Origin: Bacteroidota bacterium
GTDB taxonomy: Bacteria > Bacteroidota > Bacteroidia > Palsa-965
NCBI GenBank assembly: GCA_013298545.1
Contig: JAAFIA010000006.1
Location: 1 to 64,000 of the forward strand
Direction: 5' to 3'
Length of the DNA stretch: 64,000 bases
Shown here: in pieces, positions 9,462-20,400 of the stretch
How the letters are laid out: every line of letters starts with the position of its first letter
How positions within the stretch are numbered: position 1 is the stretch's first letter
Translations under genes and position numbers: made by a program
The notes under the pieces: generated by a model
What the model saw: only the letters and a program-made list of their open reading frames with translations
What the model was told of the DNA's origin: nothing
The model's database searches: none

Positions 9462-10094
9462 ATGCGCTTTGCTGTGAAGCCATTTTATTCCGCTTTGTTT
9501 ACGCTGCTTTTTTTATGCGTTTGGACACCTGATGCGTTTGCGCAGGCCGATTCGACGTACAATCCCAAAGAGGAAATTGTTTTTCGCGATAAACGTTACC
9601 GGATTTGGAACAATTGGATGAGCGGGGGATTTGGTCCGGCCTTTCATACCAACAACCCGCACACACAAGTGGTTTTGGGAGTCAATTTCAACTTTCATAT
9701 CCGCACCCATTATTTTCGCCTGGGCGGCGCACTTTCGGGCGATCAGTTCTGGCGCAATTGGAACAATTACAATTTGCATGGAGCCTATATTTTCCGGCGC
9801 AAAGAAAACGAACGTTGGCACAAAGCCTTTATGGCGGGCCTCTCCTACTCTACGGGATATTATTTTCTTTATCCACCCGGCGTTTACGAGCTTGAACCGT
9901 ACAATCATCCCGGATTATATTTTGAAGCGCAGTTCATTCGTAAAGTCGAATACGATTATGGCGTTGGTTTGACTTGGTTTGCGGATGTCAATAAAAAGCA
10001 AACGATTACTGGCCTGAAAGTTGATATCTTCTTTTCAGGTGCTTACCGTGGTTACGTGAAAGGGAAAGCACCGAAAAAAATGATTCCGAATTAA
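9462..10094 (+). CDS. Hypothetical secreted/outer-membrane-associated protein
   Basis: 210 aa with signal peptide; aromatic-rich beta-strand pattern. Confidence 0.7.
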   Translation: MRFAVKPFYSALFTLLFLCVWTPDAFAQADSTYNPKEEIVFRDKRYRIWNNWMSGGFGPAFHTNNPHTQVVLGVNFNFHIRTHYFRLGGALSGDQFWRNWNNYNLHGAYIFRRKENERWHKAFMAGLSYSTGYYFLYPPGVYELEPYNHPGLYFEAQFIRKVEYDYGVGLTWFADVNKKQTITGLKVDIFFSGAYRGYVKGKAPKKMIPN

Positions 10095-10135
10095 TTTTCT
10101 CCATACCAGACTACTTGCTTTTTCGTTTACACATC

Positions 10136-11149
10136 ATGACCTCATTCCGCTCCATCTCGTTTCTCTTTTTATGTGTAGCCTTTTTTCTGATTTCGGGAAA
10201 ACGTTCGCCAGTTGATGACGCAAAGAAAAAAGCCATTGCTGATTATCAAACAAACTATGTCGAAACAACGTTAAACAAACCAGAAGATTTGGGCTGGACA
10301 GGTCTTGGTAAGCGTTGCAAAGCGGGAACACTTGCCCCAGCGACGTACGAAAAACTTTTAAAACGCATCAATTATTTTCGCCGCTTGGCAGGTGTTCCCG
10401 ATCAAGTTGTTTTGGATTCGGGATGGAATAAATTGGCGCAAGCTGCGGCATTGATTATGCATGCCAATCAACAACTCGATCATTCGCCGAGTGCAGCCAT
10501 GAAATGTTATTCGAAAGAAGGTTATGAAGGTGCTTCCACTTCAAACTTATCGCTTGTAACCGCACATTCCTTTCCGCGATTGCTTGCCGACCAGATGGAA
10601 GATCATGGCGGATCGAATAAAGCGTGTGGGCATCGGCGTTGGATTTTGCGGGCTGCATCAACACGCATGGGCATTGGCGTATGTTCGGAAGCCTATGCGT
10701 TGCGCGTGTTTACTTCGTATGAGGACAAGGATTATGATGCAAGTGTTTCAACCAAAAATCTCCCCGAATACTACGCTTATCCGTTTAAAGGTTATGTTCC
10801 GTTTCAATTGGTTTACCGACGTTGGACATTTTCTATTCCCAAGCAAGAAGGCAAAGAAATTGATTTTAAAGCAGCACGTGTTGCTGTGAAATCAGACAAT
10901 AATCCGATTGGTTGCATCATCGAATCGCGTGATGACAATATGGGCGATCCGAGCATTGTGTGGGCCATCAATGGCTTGAAAGAAGATTTTGATTACGCAT
11001 ACAATGATATGCCAACAAAAAAGGCGGCCTTCGCCAAAAAAGGATTGATGGACAAAACCATTACCGTTACGATTTCCAATGTAAAAGTTGATGGAGAAGT
11101 TAAAGAATACACCTATTATTTCATCTTATTTGATCCGAATGAAAAATAA
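10136..11149 (+). CDS. CAP (SCP-like) domain-containing protein, paralog 1
   Basis: RINYFRRLAGVPDQVVLD...AQAAALIMHANQQLDHSP...GSNKACGHRRWIL. Confidence 0.8.
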   Translation: MTSFRSISFLFLCVAFFLISGKRSPVDDAKKKAIADYQTNYVETTLNKPEDLGWTGLGKRCKAGTLAPATYEKLLKRINYFRRLAGVPDQVVLDSGWNKLAQAAALIMHANQQLDHSPSAAMKCYSKEGYEGASTSNLSLVTAHSFPRLLADQMEDHGGSNKACGHRRWILRAASTRMGIGVCSEAYALRVFTSYEDKDYDASVSTKNLPEYYAYPFKGYVPFQLVYRRWTFSIPKQEGKEIDFKAARVAVKSDNNPIGCIIESRDDNMGDPSIVWAINGLKEDFDYAYNDMPTKKAAFAKKGLMDKTITVTISNVKVDGEVKEYTYYFILFDPNEK

Positions 11150-12131
11150 GAAATCGATACGGCGACCAACTGCTCTACTTTTATTTTTTCTCTCGACACT
11201 ACTGTTGGTGAGCTTTTATCCTTCGCCCGAAATAGATGCCAAAAAACAAGCAGCAAAAAACTACCAAACCGAATTTCTAGGAACAACGATTCATACCGTT
11301 GAGGAATTGAAATGGACAGGTGATGTTCAATCTTGCAAAGCAGGAACACTAGCACCTGATGTTTATCAAAAGATCGTGCGACGTGCAAATTACTTCCGTG
11401 AACTTGCGGGTGTACACAATCAACTACAACTCGATTCTAACCACGCCACCGCACAAGCCGCCGCACTGTTGATGTTCGCCAACAACACCCTCACACATGA
11501 TCCAAGTCCCGACATGATCTGTTTTTCAAAACTCGCCGAATTGGGTGCTGGCTCAAATCTCTCTTTTGGTACGGTTATTTTTAAAGAATTTGTTGTAGAT
11601 CAAATTGCTGATGAAGGCGGCTCCAATCAATCCGTTGGCCATCGCCGTTGGATTTTAAATGCAGATGCGCGATTCCTGCGTTTTGGTGCCACGCCAAATA
11701 CATACGCGCTCGATGTGTTCAGCAATTATTCTTGGAACGCTCCTGTACTAACAATTCCGGAAACATACAGCTATCCCGGCAAAGGGTATATTCCATATCA
11801 ACTCATTTTCAAACGCTGGTCGTTTAGCATAAGTGGCGAAGGCAGTTTTTCTGATGCTACGATTACCGTCAAAAAAAATGGGCAAACGATTAGCGTTTCA
11901 AATGAAACATGGGACAATGCTTACGGCGATTGTAGCATTATCTGGGAAATGAACGATTTGTTTGACGAGGATGAATACGATGTTGCCGAAGCAAATAAAC
12001 GAGCTGTGTTCTCAAAACTTGGCTGGCTCAACACACCCATAACGATAACAATTGCGAATGTGGAAATTGGTGATGTAAAGAAAAACTTTACCTACAACAT
12101 CATTCCTTTTGATCCTGACGAAGTGAAATAA
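11139..12131 (+). CDS. CAP (SCP-like) domain-containing protein, paralog 2
   Basis: RRANYFRELAGVHNQLQLD...AQAAALLMFANNTLTHDPS...GSNQSVGHRRWIL; start overlaps upstream stop by 11 nt. Confidence 0.8.
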   Translation: MKNKKSIRRPTALLLFFLSTLLLVSFYPSPEIDAKKQAAKNYQTEFLGTTIHTVEELKWTGDVQSCKAGTLAPDVYQKIVRRANYFRELAGVHNQLQLDSNHATAQAAALLMFANNTLTHDPSPDMICFSKLAELGAGSNLSFGTVIFKEFVVDQIADEGGSNQSVGHRRWILNADARFLRFGATPNTYALDVFSNYSWNAPVLTIPETYSYPGKGYIPYQLIFKRWSFSISGEGSFSDATITVKKNGQTISVSNETWDNAYGDCSIIWEMNDLFDEDEYDVAEANKRAVFSKLGWLNTPITITIANVEIGDVKKNFTYNIIPFDPDEVK

Positions 12132-12152
12132 TAATTGATACAACAACTAAAA

Positions 12153-12187
12153 ATCTCGCTATCAATTGGTAGCGGGATATTTTTATT
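12153..12187 (+). terminator. Terminator between convergent genes
   Basis: atctcgcta..tagcgggat stem followed by T-rich tract. Confidence 0.6.
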
Positions 12188-12695
12188 TTGCTTTTTCGGG
12201 TTCCTCAACGCGGTTAAAAAACTGTGTTAGATTCCGTGATCCGTCTTTATTCATATTCCAGATTTTGCCGTCTTTGATGATGTATGTTCCGGTAACAACC
12301 ATACTAACCACATAAGGCAATTCGGGGGAATCTTTCATTTCTGGAAAAGTGGAGAGAAAAGGAACGAGTTTGGAATTGGGCAACTCATACATCTCAATCA
12401 CCGAGTCGTTTTTCATGCGCCATGCACCCAAGGCACAAATAATGGCCGTGCCCGGACACATTTCTTTATACGCTTTAAAGGTCATCATCGAATCGGGCCG
12501 CAAACGCAATTCGATTCGGTTTTGTTCCCACACAGTTGCGCCACGCCAAAAACCAATAGCATCGACATCATGACCCACTTCGTGCTTCCCGCTTTCGGCA
12601 GGTAACTCTTCATTAAAGACTTCGTAGCCAACAATAAAAAGTGAAATGACCAGCGCAAAGGCAATGGCTAATGTTGAGGTGCTCGCGGTTTTCAT
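12183..12695 (-). CDS. Hypothetical protein with N-terminal membrane/signal segment
   Basis: 170-aa ORF overlapping the upstream manC stop by 4 nt. Confidence 0.7.
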   Translation of the reverse strand: MKTASTSTLAIAFALVISLFIVGYEVFNEELPAESGKHEVGHDVDAIGFWRGATVWEQNRIELRLRPDSMMTFKAYKEMCPGTAIICALGAWRMKNDSVIEMYELPNSKLVPFLSTFPEMKDSPELPYVVSMVVTGTYIIKDGKIWNMNKDGSRNLTQFFNRVEEPEKAK

Positions 12696-13780
12696 ACAAA
12701 CTTATCTCCTTTGGCAACTTTTACATCGTTAACAAATGTGCGAATTTGCTGTTCGTCCTGTTTTTTGCAAATGAGCAAAATACCGTCAGACTCAGCAACA
12801 ATATAATCTTCGAGGCCCTCAATCACAACCAACTTATCTTTCGGAACGTGTACGATACAATCTTTAGAATCGTACATCATCACATTTTTACCAACAACAG
12901 CATTGCCGTTTTTCTCTTTTTGAATATGTGTATAAAGCGATCCCCAAGTGCCTAGATCAGACCAACCGATAATGGACGAGCGGACATACACATTTTTGGC
13001 TTTTTCCATGACGGCGTAGTCAATGGAAATATTTTTGCAGCGTGAATACGCATCGCGCAAAAATTCGGCTTCTTGTGGTGTATTCCAAACATCGTTGCCT
13101 TCGTGAAAAATGGCGGCCATATCGCCAATGTGTTCTTCAAACGCTTTGATGATGCTTTTAGAACTCCACATAAAAATGCCCGAATTCCACAAAAAGTCGC
13201 CGCTTTGCAAAAAGAAATTCGCCATATCGAGATCGGGTTTCTCGGTAAACGTTTTGACACGTTTGATGCGTTTGTCTTTTGCACTTTTATCATCTTCGAT
13301 AAATTGAATGTAGCCGTAACCCGTATCGGGTCGCGTTGGCTTGATGCCAATGGTCAGCAAACAATCTTCGGTTGCAGCACGATCAAGGCAAGATTTTACC
13401 GCTTTTTCAAACGTATCTTCTTTGATGATGAGGTGATCGGAAGGTTCAACAACCATCACCGCATTTGGATTTTTAGCATGGATTTTCCATGCCGCATAAG
13501 CCACACAGGGTGCGGTATTTTTACGCGCTGGTTCGCACAAGATATTTGCTTCGGGTAGTTTTGGCAATTGCTGCATCACCAACTCTTTATAACTCTCGTT
13601 GGTAACAACGTAGATATTTTCTATCGGGCAAATACTTTTAGAGCGATCGAACGTGGACTGCAACAAGGTGCGGCCCGTTCCCAACACATCAATAAATTGT
13701 TTGGGCTGTGCGGTACGGCTCATGGGCCAGAAACGTGTTCCGACACCACCCGCCATAATTACGCAATAACGATTTTTCAT
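12692..13780 (-). CDS. manC: Mannose-1-phosphate guanylyltransferase
   Basis: MAGGVGTRFWPMSRTAQPKQF, VVEPSDHLI, FTEKPDLDMA, WNSGIFMW. Confidence 0.95.
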   Translation of the reverse strand: MKNRYCVIMAGGVGTRFWPMSRTAQPKQFIDVLGTGRTLLQSTFDRSKSICPIENIYVVTNESYKELVMQQLPKLPEANILCEPARKNTAPCVAYAAWKIHAKNPNAVMVVEPSDHLIIKEDTFEKAVKSCLDRAATEDCLLTIGIKPTRPDTGYGYIQFIEDDKSAKDKRIKRVKTFTEKPDLDMANFFLQSGDFLWNSGIFMWSSKSIIKAFEEHIGDMAAIFHEGNDVWNTPQEAEFLRDAYSRCKNISIDYAVMEKAKNVYVRSSIIGWSDLGTWGSLYTHIQKEKNGNAVVGKNVMMYDSKDCIVHVPKDKLVVIEGLEDYIVAESDGILLICKKQDEQQIRTFVNDVKVAKGDKFV

Positions 13781-13781
13781 C

Positions 13782-15083
13782 TTAACTTAATTTTTGCAAA
13801 GCCGCTTCAAGGCTTGAAATGATGCGTTCTACATCTTCGAGTTTACACGTGCCAACCGAAAGGCGATACCAATTTGATTCGTGTGATGAACCAAACGCAT
13901 AAAATGGAACAATAGCCACTTTAGCTTCATCGAGAATGTAACGGGTTACATCTTTTGTAGTTGCCAGAACTTCGCCTGAAGCCGTTTTCTTACCGTGCAA
14001 CGCAAATTGTACCGTTAAGTAAATAGCGGCTTGTGGAGCAATGGAATTGACGTTATGACCTTGGGCGCGCAAACGTTGAATGCCTTTGTGAAAGCCTTCG
14101 AGGCGTGCATGAATTTGAGAACGAATCTCGGCAAGAAATGTATCGTATGCTTGCAAATCGCTCAAGAAACGTGCGGTTGCAACTTGCTCTGCTTTCGGTG
14201 CCCACGCGCCAACGTGCGAGAGAATAGATTTCATCTGATCAATGATCGGCTTTGGCCCCATCGCCCAGCCTACACGAACACCCGTTGCTGCAAGTGATTT
14301 AGAAATTCCATCAACAAAAATGGTGTACGGACGAATAGCAGGACGCAACGTTACAGGATCAACGTGTGTTGTTTCGCCAAATGTCAAGGCCCAATAAATC
14401 TGATCGTACATCAGATAAAGTGGTTTGCGGCCAGCGGCATTGCGTTTTGCATTTTCTTCGAGCACCAAATCACAAATCGATTCGAGTTGCGAAGCCGTAA
14501 ATGTTGTTCCTGTTGGATTGAGTGGCGAGCAGAGTGCCAACAAACTCACCTCTCCAATATGTGGGCGAAGTTCGTCGGCAGTAGGCATGAAATTATTTTC
14601 AGGTTTTGTTTCTACAAAAATCTGATTGGAATAATCGCCCGTAGTAAGGTGTGTATAATGGTTGTTGTTCCAAGACGGAACAGGAAAAAGCACTTTATCG
14701 CCTGGATCGATGATGGCGCGATAAATGGCATAGATCACAGGACGTGCGCCACCAGCAATTAGAAATTCGTTATCGGCGTAGTTTAAGCCTTGACGTTGTG
14801 CAATCAAATTGGCAACGGCTTTGCGTAAATCAGCCATCCCATCAGCAGCAGGATAGTTTGTTTCATCGTTTTGATAGGCTTCGATGATGGCTTGCTTGAG
14901 TTCTGCTGGAATTGGAAAAACCTTTGGATTAAAATCGCCGATGGTCAGGTTAAACACCTGTTCGCCATTGCGGATTTTCTCGTTGATTTCTGCTGCAAGT
15001 TTGATGATCTCGGAACCAATCAGGCTCTCGGCCATCTGAGCGATGCGCGGATGGGCTGAAGGTGTTGCGGTGTTGGCGCTCAT
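13782..15083 (-). CDS. Pyridoxal phosphate-dependent class I/II aminotransferase
   Basis: FNLTIGDFNPKVFPIP, YPAADGMADLRKAVA, LCSPLNPTGTTF, DGISKSLAATGVRVGWAMGP; preferred ATG at 15083. Confidence 0.92.
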   Translation of the reverse strand: MSANTATPSAHPRIAQMAESLIGSEIIKLAAEINEKIRNGEQVFNLTIGDFNPKVFPIPAELKQAIIEAYQNDETNYPAADGMADLRKAVANLIAQRQGLNYADNEFLIAGGARPVIYAIYRAIIDPGDKVLFPVPSWNNNHYTHLTTGDYSNQIFVETKPENNFMPTADELRPHIGEVSLLALCSPLNPTGTTFTASQLESICDLVLEENAKRNAAGRKPLYLMYDQIYWALTFGETTHVDPVTLRPAIRPYTIFVDGISKSLAATGVRVGWAMGPKPIIDQMKSILSHVGAWAPKAEQVATARFLSDLQAYDTFLAEIRSQIHARLEGFHKGIQRLRAQGHNVNSIAPQAAIYLTVQFALHGKKTASGEVLATTKDVTRYILDEAKVAIVPFYAFGSSHESNWYRLSVGTCKLEDVERIISSLEAALQKLS

Positions 15084-15209
15084 TCGGTTGAATGTGTGTG
15101 TGGTTTTCGGGCGCAAAGGTACGAAAAACAAAGCCCGTTTTGACACTCCGTTGCGAGAGAATATCAGGTCAGTAAAACACCTCCATAAGATATAAATAGC
15201 TTACTAATA

Positions 15210-15683
15210 CTACTTGGGAAGTGTTTCGGCCACAAACATTTTGTTAATGCGTTTGATGGGGCCGTGGCAAAAGTTTTCATGACACGAAACGCAGGCGCGA
15301 ACTGTTGCATTGAAGTATTTTACTTGATCGGCTTGTTGCATTCCGGCATGACTGAATTGTTCTGCTTGCGCCAAGTAAAAATCGGCCATGGATTTAAACA
15401 GCGCTTTATCAATGGTGGTATCGGTACGTTGTGCGGTGAGGAGCGTTTGAACATTTTCAGGCAAACGCATTTCTTCTGCTGTTAGTGCACGTTTCTCTAA
15501 TTTGGTTTTGAGTGAATCGTTCCAATTTGAGAGTTGACGCATGAGCAAAGCCAATTCGCTATCGCCGTTGGGATTGAGTGGTGTTTTGCACGAATCGGCA
15601 TTAGACGCATTTTTCCCATCGCCCGAACAAGCTACAAGCAATATTCCCAAAAGAAAGAGCAAAAGAAAAGAATAGTTCTTCAT
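15210..15683 (-). CDS. Predicted lipoprotein with a single c-type heme motif (cytochrome c-like)
   Basis: Lipobox-like LLVACSGD; CVSCH (CxxCH) near C-terminus. Confidence 0.65.
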   Translation of the reverse strand: MKNYSFLLLFLLGILLVACSGDGKNASNADSCKTPLNPNGDSELALLMRQLSNWNDSLKTKLEKRALTAEEMRLPENVQTLLTAQRTDTTIDKALFKSMADFYLAQAEQFSHAGMQQADQVKYFNATVRACVSCHENFCHGPIKRINKMFVAETLPK

Positions 15684-15687
15684 GTCT

Positions 15688-16158
15688 TTATTGGTTGCGA
15701 ATAATCACACCACGCGCTTCAAAATTGAGTTCGGTTTCGGGCGTTGTAATTTTCTCGATTTCTTCTTTGCTTTTTCCTTCATCTTCGGCAAAGTGGCGCA
15801 ATTCGGCAACACTCGTTGTATCAATACGCGCAAAGCCATCGAGTACAACATTTTTCCCACTACAATCTTTGGGAACAAAGAAGGCATAATCTTTAAAGGA
15901 AACGCGCATGGTTTTTTGGTTGCCCAAATCCAATTCCATCCAGCAGCCTTTCTTTTGGCATACGGATTGAATTTTACCTTCAATTTTCATCGGCATGCTA
16001 TCTGTTCCGGCCATTTTACTGACTACTTGAGCAACAGGAATGGCACCGTCGGCAGAAATAGAATCGCCAAAATATTGTGCCGTAGCTTTGGGTGCTTCGG
16101 TATTGCTGCAGCTGTACAACAATGCAAGCGTGAACAAAGGAAGAAGTAGCTTTTTCAT
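15688..16158 (-). CDS. DUF4920-like predicted lipoprotein
   Basis: ATG 16158; IEGKIQSVCQKKGCWMELDLG...MRVSFKDYAFFVPKDCSGKNVVLDGFA. Confidence 0.8.
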   Translation of the reverse strand: MKKLLLPLFTLALLYSCSNTEAPKATAQYFGDSISADGAIPVAQVVSKMAGTDSMPMKIEGKIQSVCQKKGCWMELDLGNQKTMRVSFKDYAFFVPKDCSGKNVVLDGFARIDTTSVAELRHFAEDEGKSKEEIEKITTPETELNFEARGVIIRNQ

Positions 16159-16199
16159 GATTTTAAATTTTCGGCAAGTTACATTGTTTTTTAAGACGG

Positions 16200-16745
16200 T
16201 TATTTTCGCCAAGAAAACAGATTTTTTTCGAGTATCCACTTATCATTTTTCCAACGATACACGGAGGCCCCGCCATTGCCGCAATTGACACCACATTGAA
16301 AACTTACATAGACAATTGCCGTTTTCCCATCTTTTGAAAAGATGGGTTTTGAGACTTCATAATACCCTGTTTTGTGGTTAGAAAAGTATTTCGTCCATTG
16401 TTTGGCCGCTTTTTTCTGTTTGAGCGAATTGGGTAATCCTTTTGATGAAATAACAACCGATCCGGCAATGCTGTCTTTGGTCCACGTTTGCTTTTTGGAT
16501 GCGCGTGCTTGTTGCAACATAAAATCAATATCGGCTGGAGTGATGTACGATTCGCTTTTCAATCCGGCAATGAGGATAGAATCGGATTCCCAGTCGGAAT
16601 AAAAATGTTGGAGTACGCTATCGCGCAATAAAAACGTATCGGGAGCAGTTGAGAATTTAACAGCGGCTTGGAGTAAGGAGCGGCGGTCTTGCGCGGTGGC
16701 GGAGAGAGAAATTGTAATAAGGAAAAGCGTGAAGATTTTTTTCAT
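16200..16745 (-). CDS. Hypothetical secreted protein
   Basis: 181 aa with signal peptide MKKIFTLFLITISLSATAQ. Confidence 0.7.
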   Translation of the reverse strand: MKKIFTLFLITISLSATAQDRRSLLQAAVKFSTAPDTFLLRDSVLQHFYSDWESDSILIAGLKSESYITPADIDFMLQQARASKKQTWTKDSIAGSVVISSKGLPNSLKQKKAAKQWTKYFSNHKTGYYEVSKPIFSKDGKTAIVYVSFQCGVNCGNGGASVYRWKNDKWILEKNLFSWRK

Positions 16746-16769
16746 GGGTGAGTTTTATAAATCAATCAT

Positions 16770-17450
16770 TTAATTGGCCGGAACAAACAAAGCAAAATCA
16801 ATACTTGAATGCTGACCTTCTGTGCTAATTCGCAAGAGAGAAATTTGGCCATCTTCAAAATTGACAGGCAATTGTTGCGTATGAAATCCGGTTGCATGTC
16901 GTTTATGTTGTTGTATTGCTATGTATGCATTTGCAAAGGAAATACGCGTTTGTTTAGCCTGCCTTTTTTCGATTTCAGCTATAAATTGCCCGAGCAAACG
17001 ATACCAATCATCGAATTTATCGATGTTCAAAATCTCTTTTTCGCTGGTCATTTTGAATACATAGTTGATGCGGTTGTTGTAAACAGTTTGTGTAATTTCA
17101 ACCGAATAGGCATCATCTATTTTGCCTTTTTCAACAGCAGTCGAATCGTCTTGCTGCTCGAATGAATAATCGTTGAAATTTTTGCCTTTCAACAATTTTT
17201 GAAGTCGCGGTTTGTTTTTGGGTGGCACAAGGCTTAGATACGGTTCTTCGGAAAGAACCGCAAACAAACGTAAACTATCCGAGCCACGGAAATTGCCCAC
17301 ATTGCGCTCCTCTTCGTACCTGAATAACGAAGTTTCGAGCGGCTTATACGTTATTGGCTTTTTATTGCATTGTGTAGCAATGGTAGCCACCAACGAAATG
17401 ACTGAAATTATAATAGAAAGAATATGGCCTACGCCTGGCGAATTGCTCAT
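16770..17450 (-). CDS. Hypothetical protein with N-terminal transmembrane segment
   Basis: 226-aa ORF; HILSIIISVISLVATIATQC. Confidence 0.65.
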   Translation of the reverse strand: MSNSPGVGHILSIIISVISLVATIATQCNKKPITYKPLETSLFRYEEERNVGNFRGSDSLRLFAVLSEEPYLSLVPPKNKPRLQKLLKGKNFNDYSFEQQDDSTAVEKGKIDDAYSVEITQTVYNNRINYVFKMTSEKEILNIDKFDDWYRLLGQFIAEIEKRQAKQTRISFANAYIAIQQHKRHATGFHTQQLPVNFEDGQISLLRISTEGQHSSIDFALFVPAN

Positions 17451-17482
17451 GAAATTAGTTGTTTACAGTTCTCAAAAACAGC

Positions 17483-20400
17483 TTACATATTTCTGCGATA
17501 CTGCCCACCAACTTCAAAAAGTGCAGCGGTAATTTGTCCCAAAGAACAATACTTTACCGCTTCCATCAATTCACCAAAGACGTTTCCGTTTTGAATGGCC
17601 AGTTGTTGCAAACGCTTCAACGATTCGGTTGCGCGTGTTTCGTTGGTCTTGTGCAGATTAACGAGCATGGCAATTTGGTATTCTTTTTCTTCTTTGGTCG
17701 CGCGAATCACTTCGGCAGGAACAACCGTTGGTGAGCCTTTGGACGAGAGGAACGTATTCACACCAATGAGTGGATATTCGCCGGTGTGTTTTTGCATTTC
17801 GTAATACAAACTTTCTTCTTGAATTTTTCCGCGCTGGTACATGGTTTCCATCGCGCCCAACACGCCACCACGCTCACTGATGCGATCAAACTCTGTCAAC
17901 ACCGCTTCTTCAACAAGATCGGTCAGTTCTTCGATGATGAATGAACCTTGAATTGGATTTTCGTTTTTCGCTAAACCCAGCTCGCGGTTGATGATGAGTT
18001 GGATAGCCATGGCACGACGCACCGATTCTTCGGTTGGTGTCGTGATGGCTTCGTCATACGCATTGGTGTGCAACGAATTGCAATTGTCGTAAATCGCATA
18101 CAACGCTTGTAGTGTCGTACGAATGTCGTTGAAGTCAATTTCCTGTGCGTGAAGCGAACGACCCGATGTTTGAATGTGGTATTTCAACATCTGCGAACGT
18201 TCGTTGCCACCATATTTCATCTTCATGGCTTTCGACCAAATGCGCCGCGCTACGCGACCGAGTACGGCATATTCTGGATCCATGCCGTTGGAGAAGAAGA
18301 ACGAGAGGTTTGGCGCAAAATCGTCGATGTGCATGCCGCGGCTCAAGTAATACTCCACAAACGTAAATCCGTTTGAAAGGGTGAGCGCCAATTGCGTGAT
18401 TGGATTTGCACCAGCCTCGGCAATGTGGTAACCAGAAATTGAAACGGAATAAAAATTCCGCACTTTCTGATCGATGAAATACTGTTGCACATCGCCCATC
18501 ACACGCAGCGAAAATTCGGTGGAGAAGATGCAGGTATTTTGTGCTTGGTCTTCTTTGAGAATATCGGCTTGTACGGTTCCACGAACTTGCGACAGCGTAT
18601 GTACTTTTATTTTTTCATAAACCTCTTTGGGCAACACTTGATCGCCAGAAGTGCCGAGCAGCATCAATCCTAGGCCATCGTTTCCTTTTGGCAGATCGCC
18701 TTGGTATGTTGGACGTTGAATGCCTTTGGCTTCCCATAAAGCATGCAGATTTTTTTCAACTTCTGCTTCTAATTGATGTTCGCGGATGTATTTTTCGCAT
18801 TGCTGATCGATGGCGGCATTCATAAAAAATGCAGCGAGAATAGCGGCTGGTCCGTTGATGGTCATGGACACAGACGTTTTCGGATCGGCGAGATCAAAAC
18901 CGGAATACAATTTTTTCGCATCGTCGAGGCAGCAGATACTTACACCGGAATTGCCAATTTTTCCATAAATATCTGGACGGTATTCTGGATCGCGGCCATA
19001 AAGTGTAACGGAGTCAAACGCCGTAGATAAGCGTTTGGCGGGCATTCCAAGCGAAACGTAGTGAAAACGTTTGTTGGTGCGTTCTGGACCACCTTCTCCG
19101 GCAAACATGCGCGTTGGGTCTTCGCCTTCGCGCTTGAATGGATAAATTCCTGACGTATATGGAAATTCACCCGGTACGTTTTCTTGCGAGAGCCACGATA
19201 ACAAATCGCCCCAAGCGGTGTAACGTGGTGTCGAAATTTTAGGTACTTGTGTATGCGAAAGCGATTCGTAATGCGTTTTTATTTTGATTTCTTTGTCGCG
19301 GACTTTAAAAATGTAATACTCGTTTTTATACTGTTGTGCAAGTGCATTCCAGTCGTTGATGAGTTTTAAATTTTTAGGATCGAGATCGAGTGCAACGCGG
19401 TTGTATTGCTCTTCGAGAGCCGCAATCAGGCTTTCGTTGTTTGCTTTTTTATCTTCTTGAATGGCTTCAATCGACGTGCGCAGGGCGTAGAGTTTTTGCG
19501 CAACGGCTGCTTGTTGCTTAACGCGTTTATCGTAACTGCGGTTATTTTCGGTAATCTCTGACAGGTAGCGGGTGCGGGCCGGAGGAATGATGTAAATTTT
19601 CTCCGACATTTCCTTGGTAATCTGAAAATTGGTTTTCAGATCGACACCTGTTTTTTCTACAATCTTCTCAATCACGGCACGGTACAACCGATTCATACCG
19701 GGATCGTTAAACTGCGAAGCAATGGTTCCGAATACAGGAAGCGACTCGTCGTCGGTTTCCCAGAGTTGGTGATTGCGTTTGTATTGTTTGCGCACATCGC
19801 GGATGGCATCGAGTGCGCCGCGTTTATCGAATTTATTGAGGGCGATGATGTCGGCAAAATCGAGCATATCAATTTTCTCCAATTGCGTTGCCGCTCCGTA
19901 TTCGGGAGTCATGACATACAAACTGGTATTGCTGTGTTCGATGATTTCGGTATCGCTTTGTCCGATTCCCGATGTTTCGAGAATAACGAGATCGAAATGA
20001 GCGGCTTTGAGCACATCGACGGCTTCTTGCACGTGGCGCGAGAGGGCGAGGTTGCTCTGGCGGGTGGCGAGGGAGCGCATATACACACGCCCGTTGTTGA
20101 TGGCATTCATGCGAATGCGATCGCCAAGCAATGCGCCGCCTGTTTTGCGTTTCGACGGATCGACAGAAATGAGTCCAATTGTTTTTTCAGGAAAATCGAT
20201 CAAGAAGCGGCGAACCAATTCATCTACGAGCGATGATTTTCCAGCACCGCCCGTTCCGGTAATGCCGAGGACAGGCGTTTTAGATTTTTTCGCCAATGCT
20301 TTGATTTCGATGAACGCGTTGGCATGTTCGTCGCCAAAATTTTCTGCGGCAGAAATTGTCCGCGCAATGGCATGATGATCGCGGCTAGAAAGTTTTTTGA

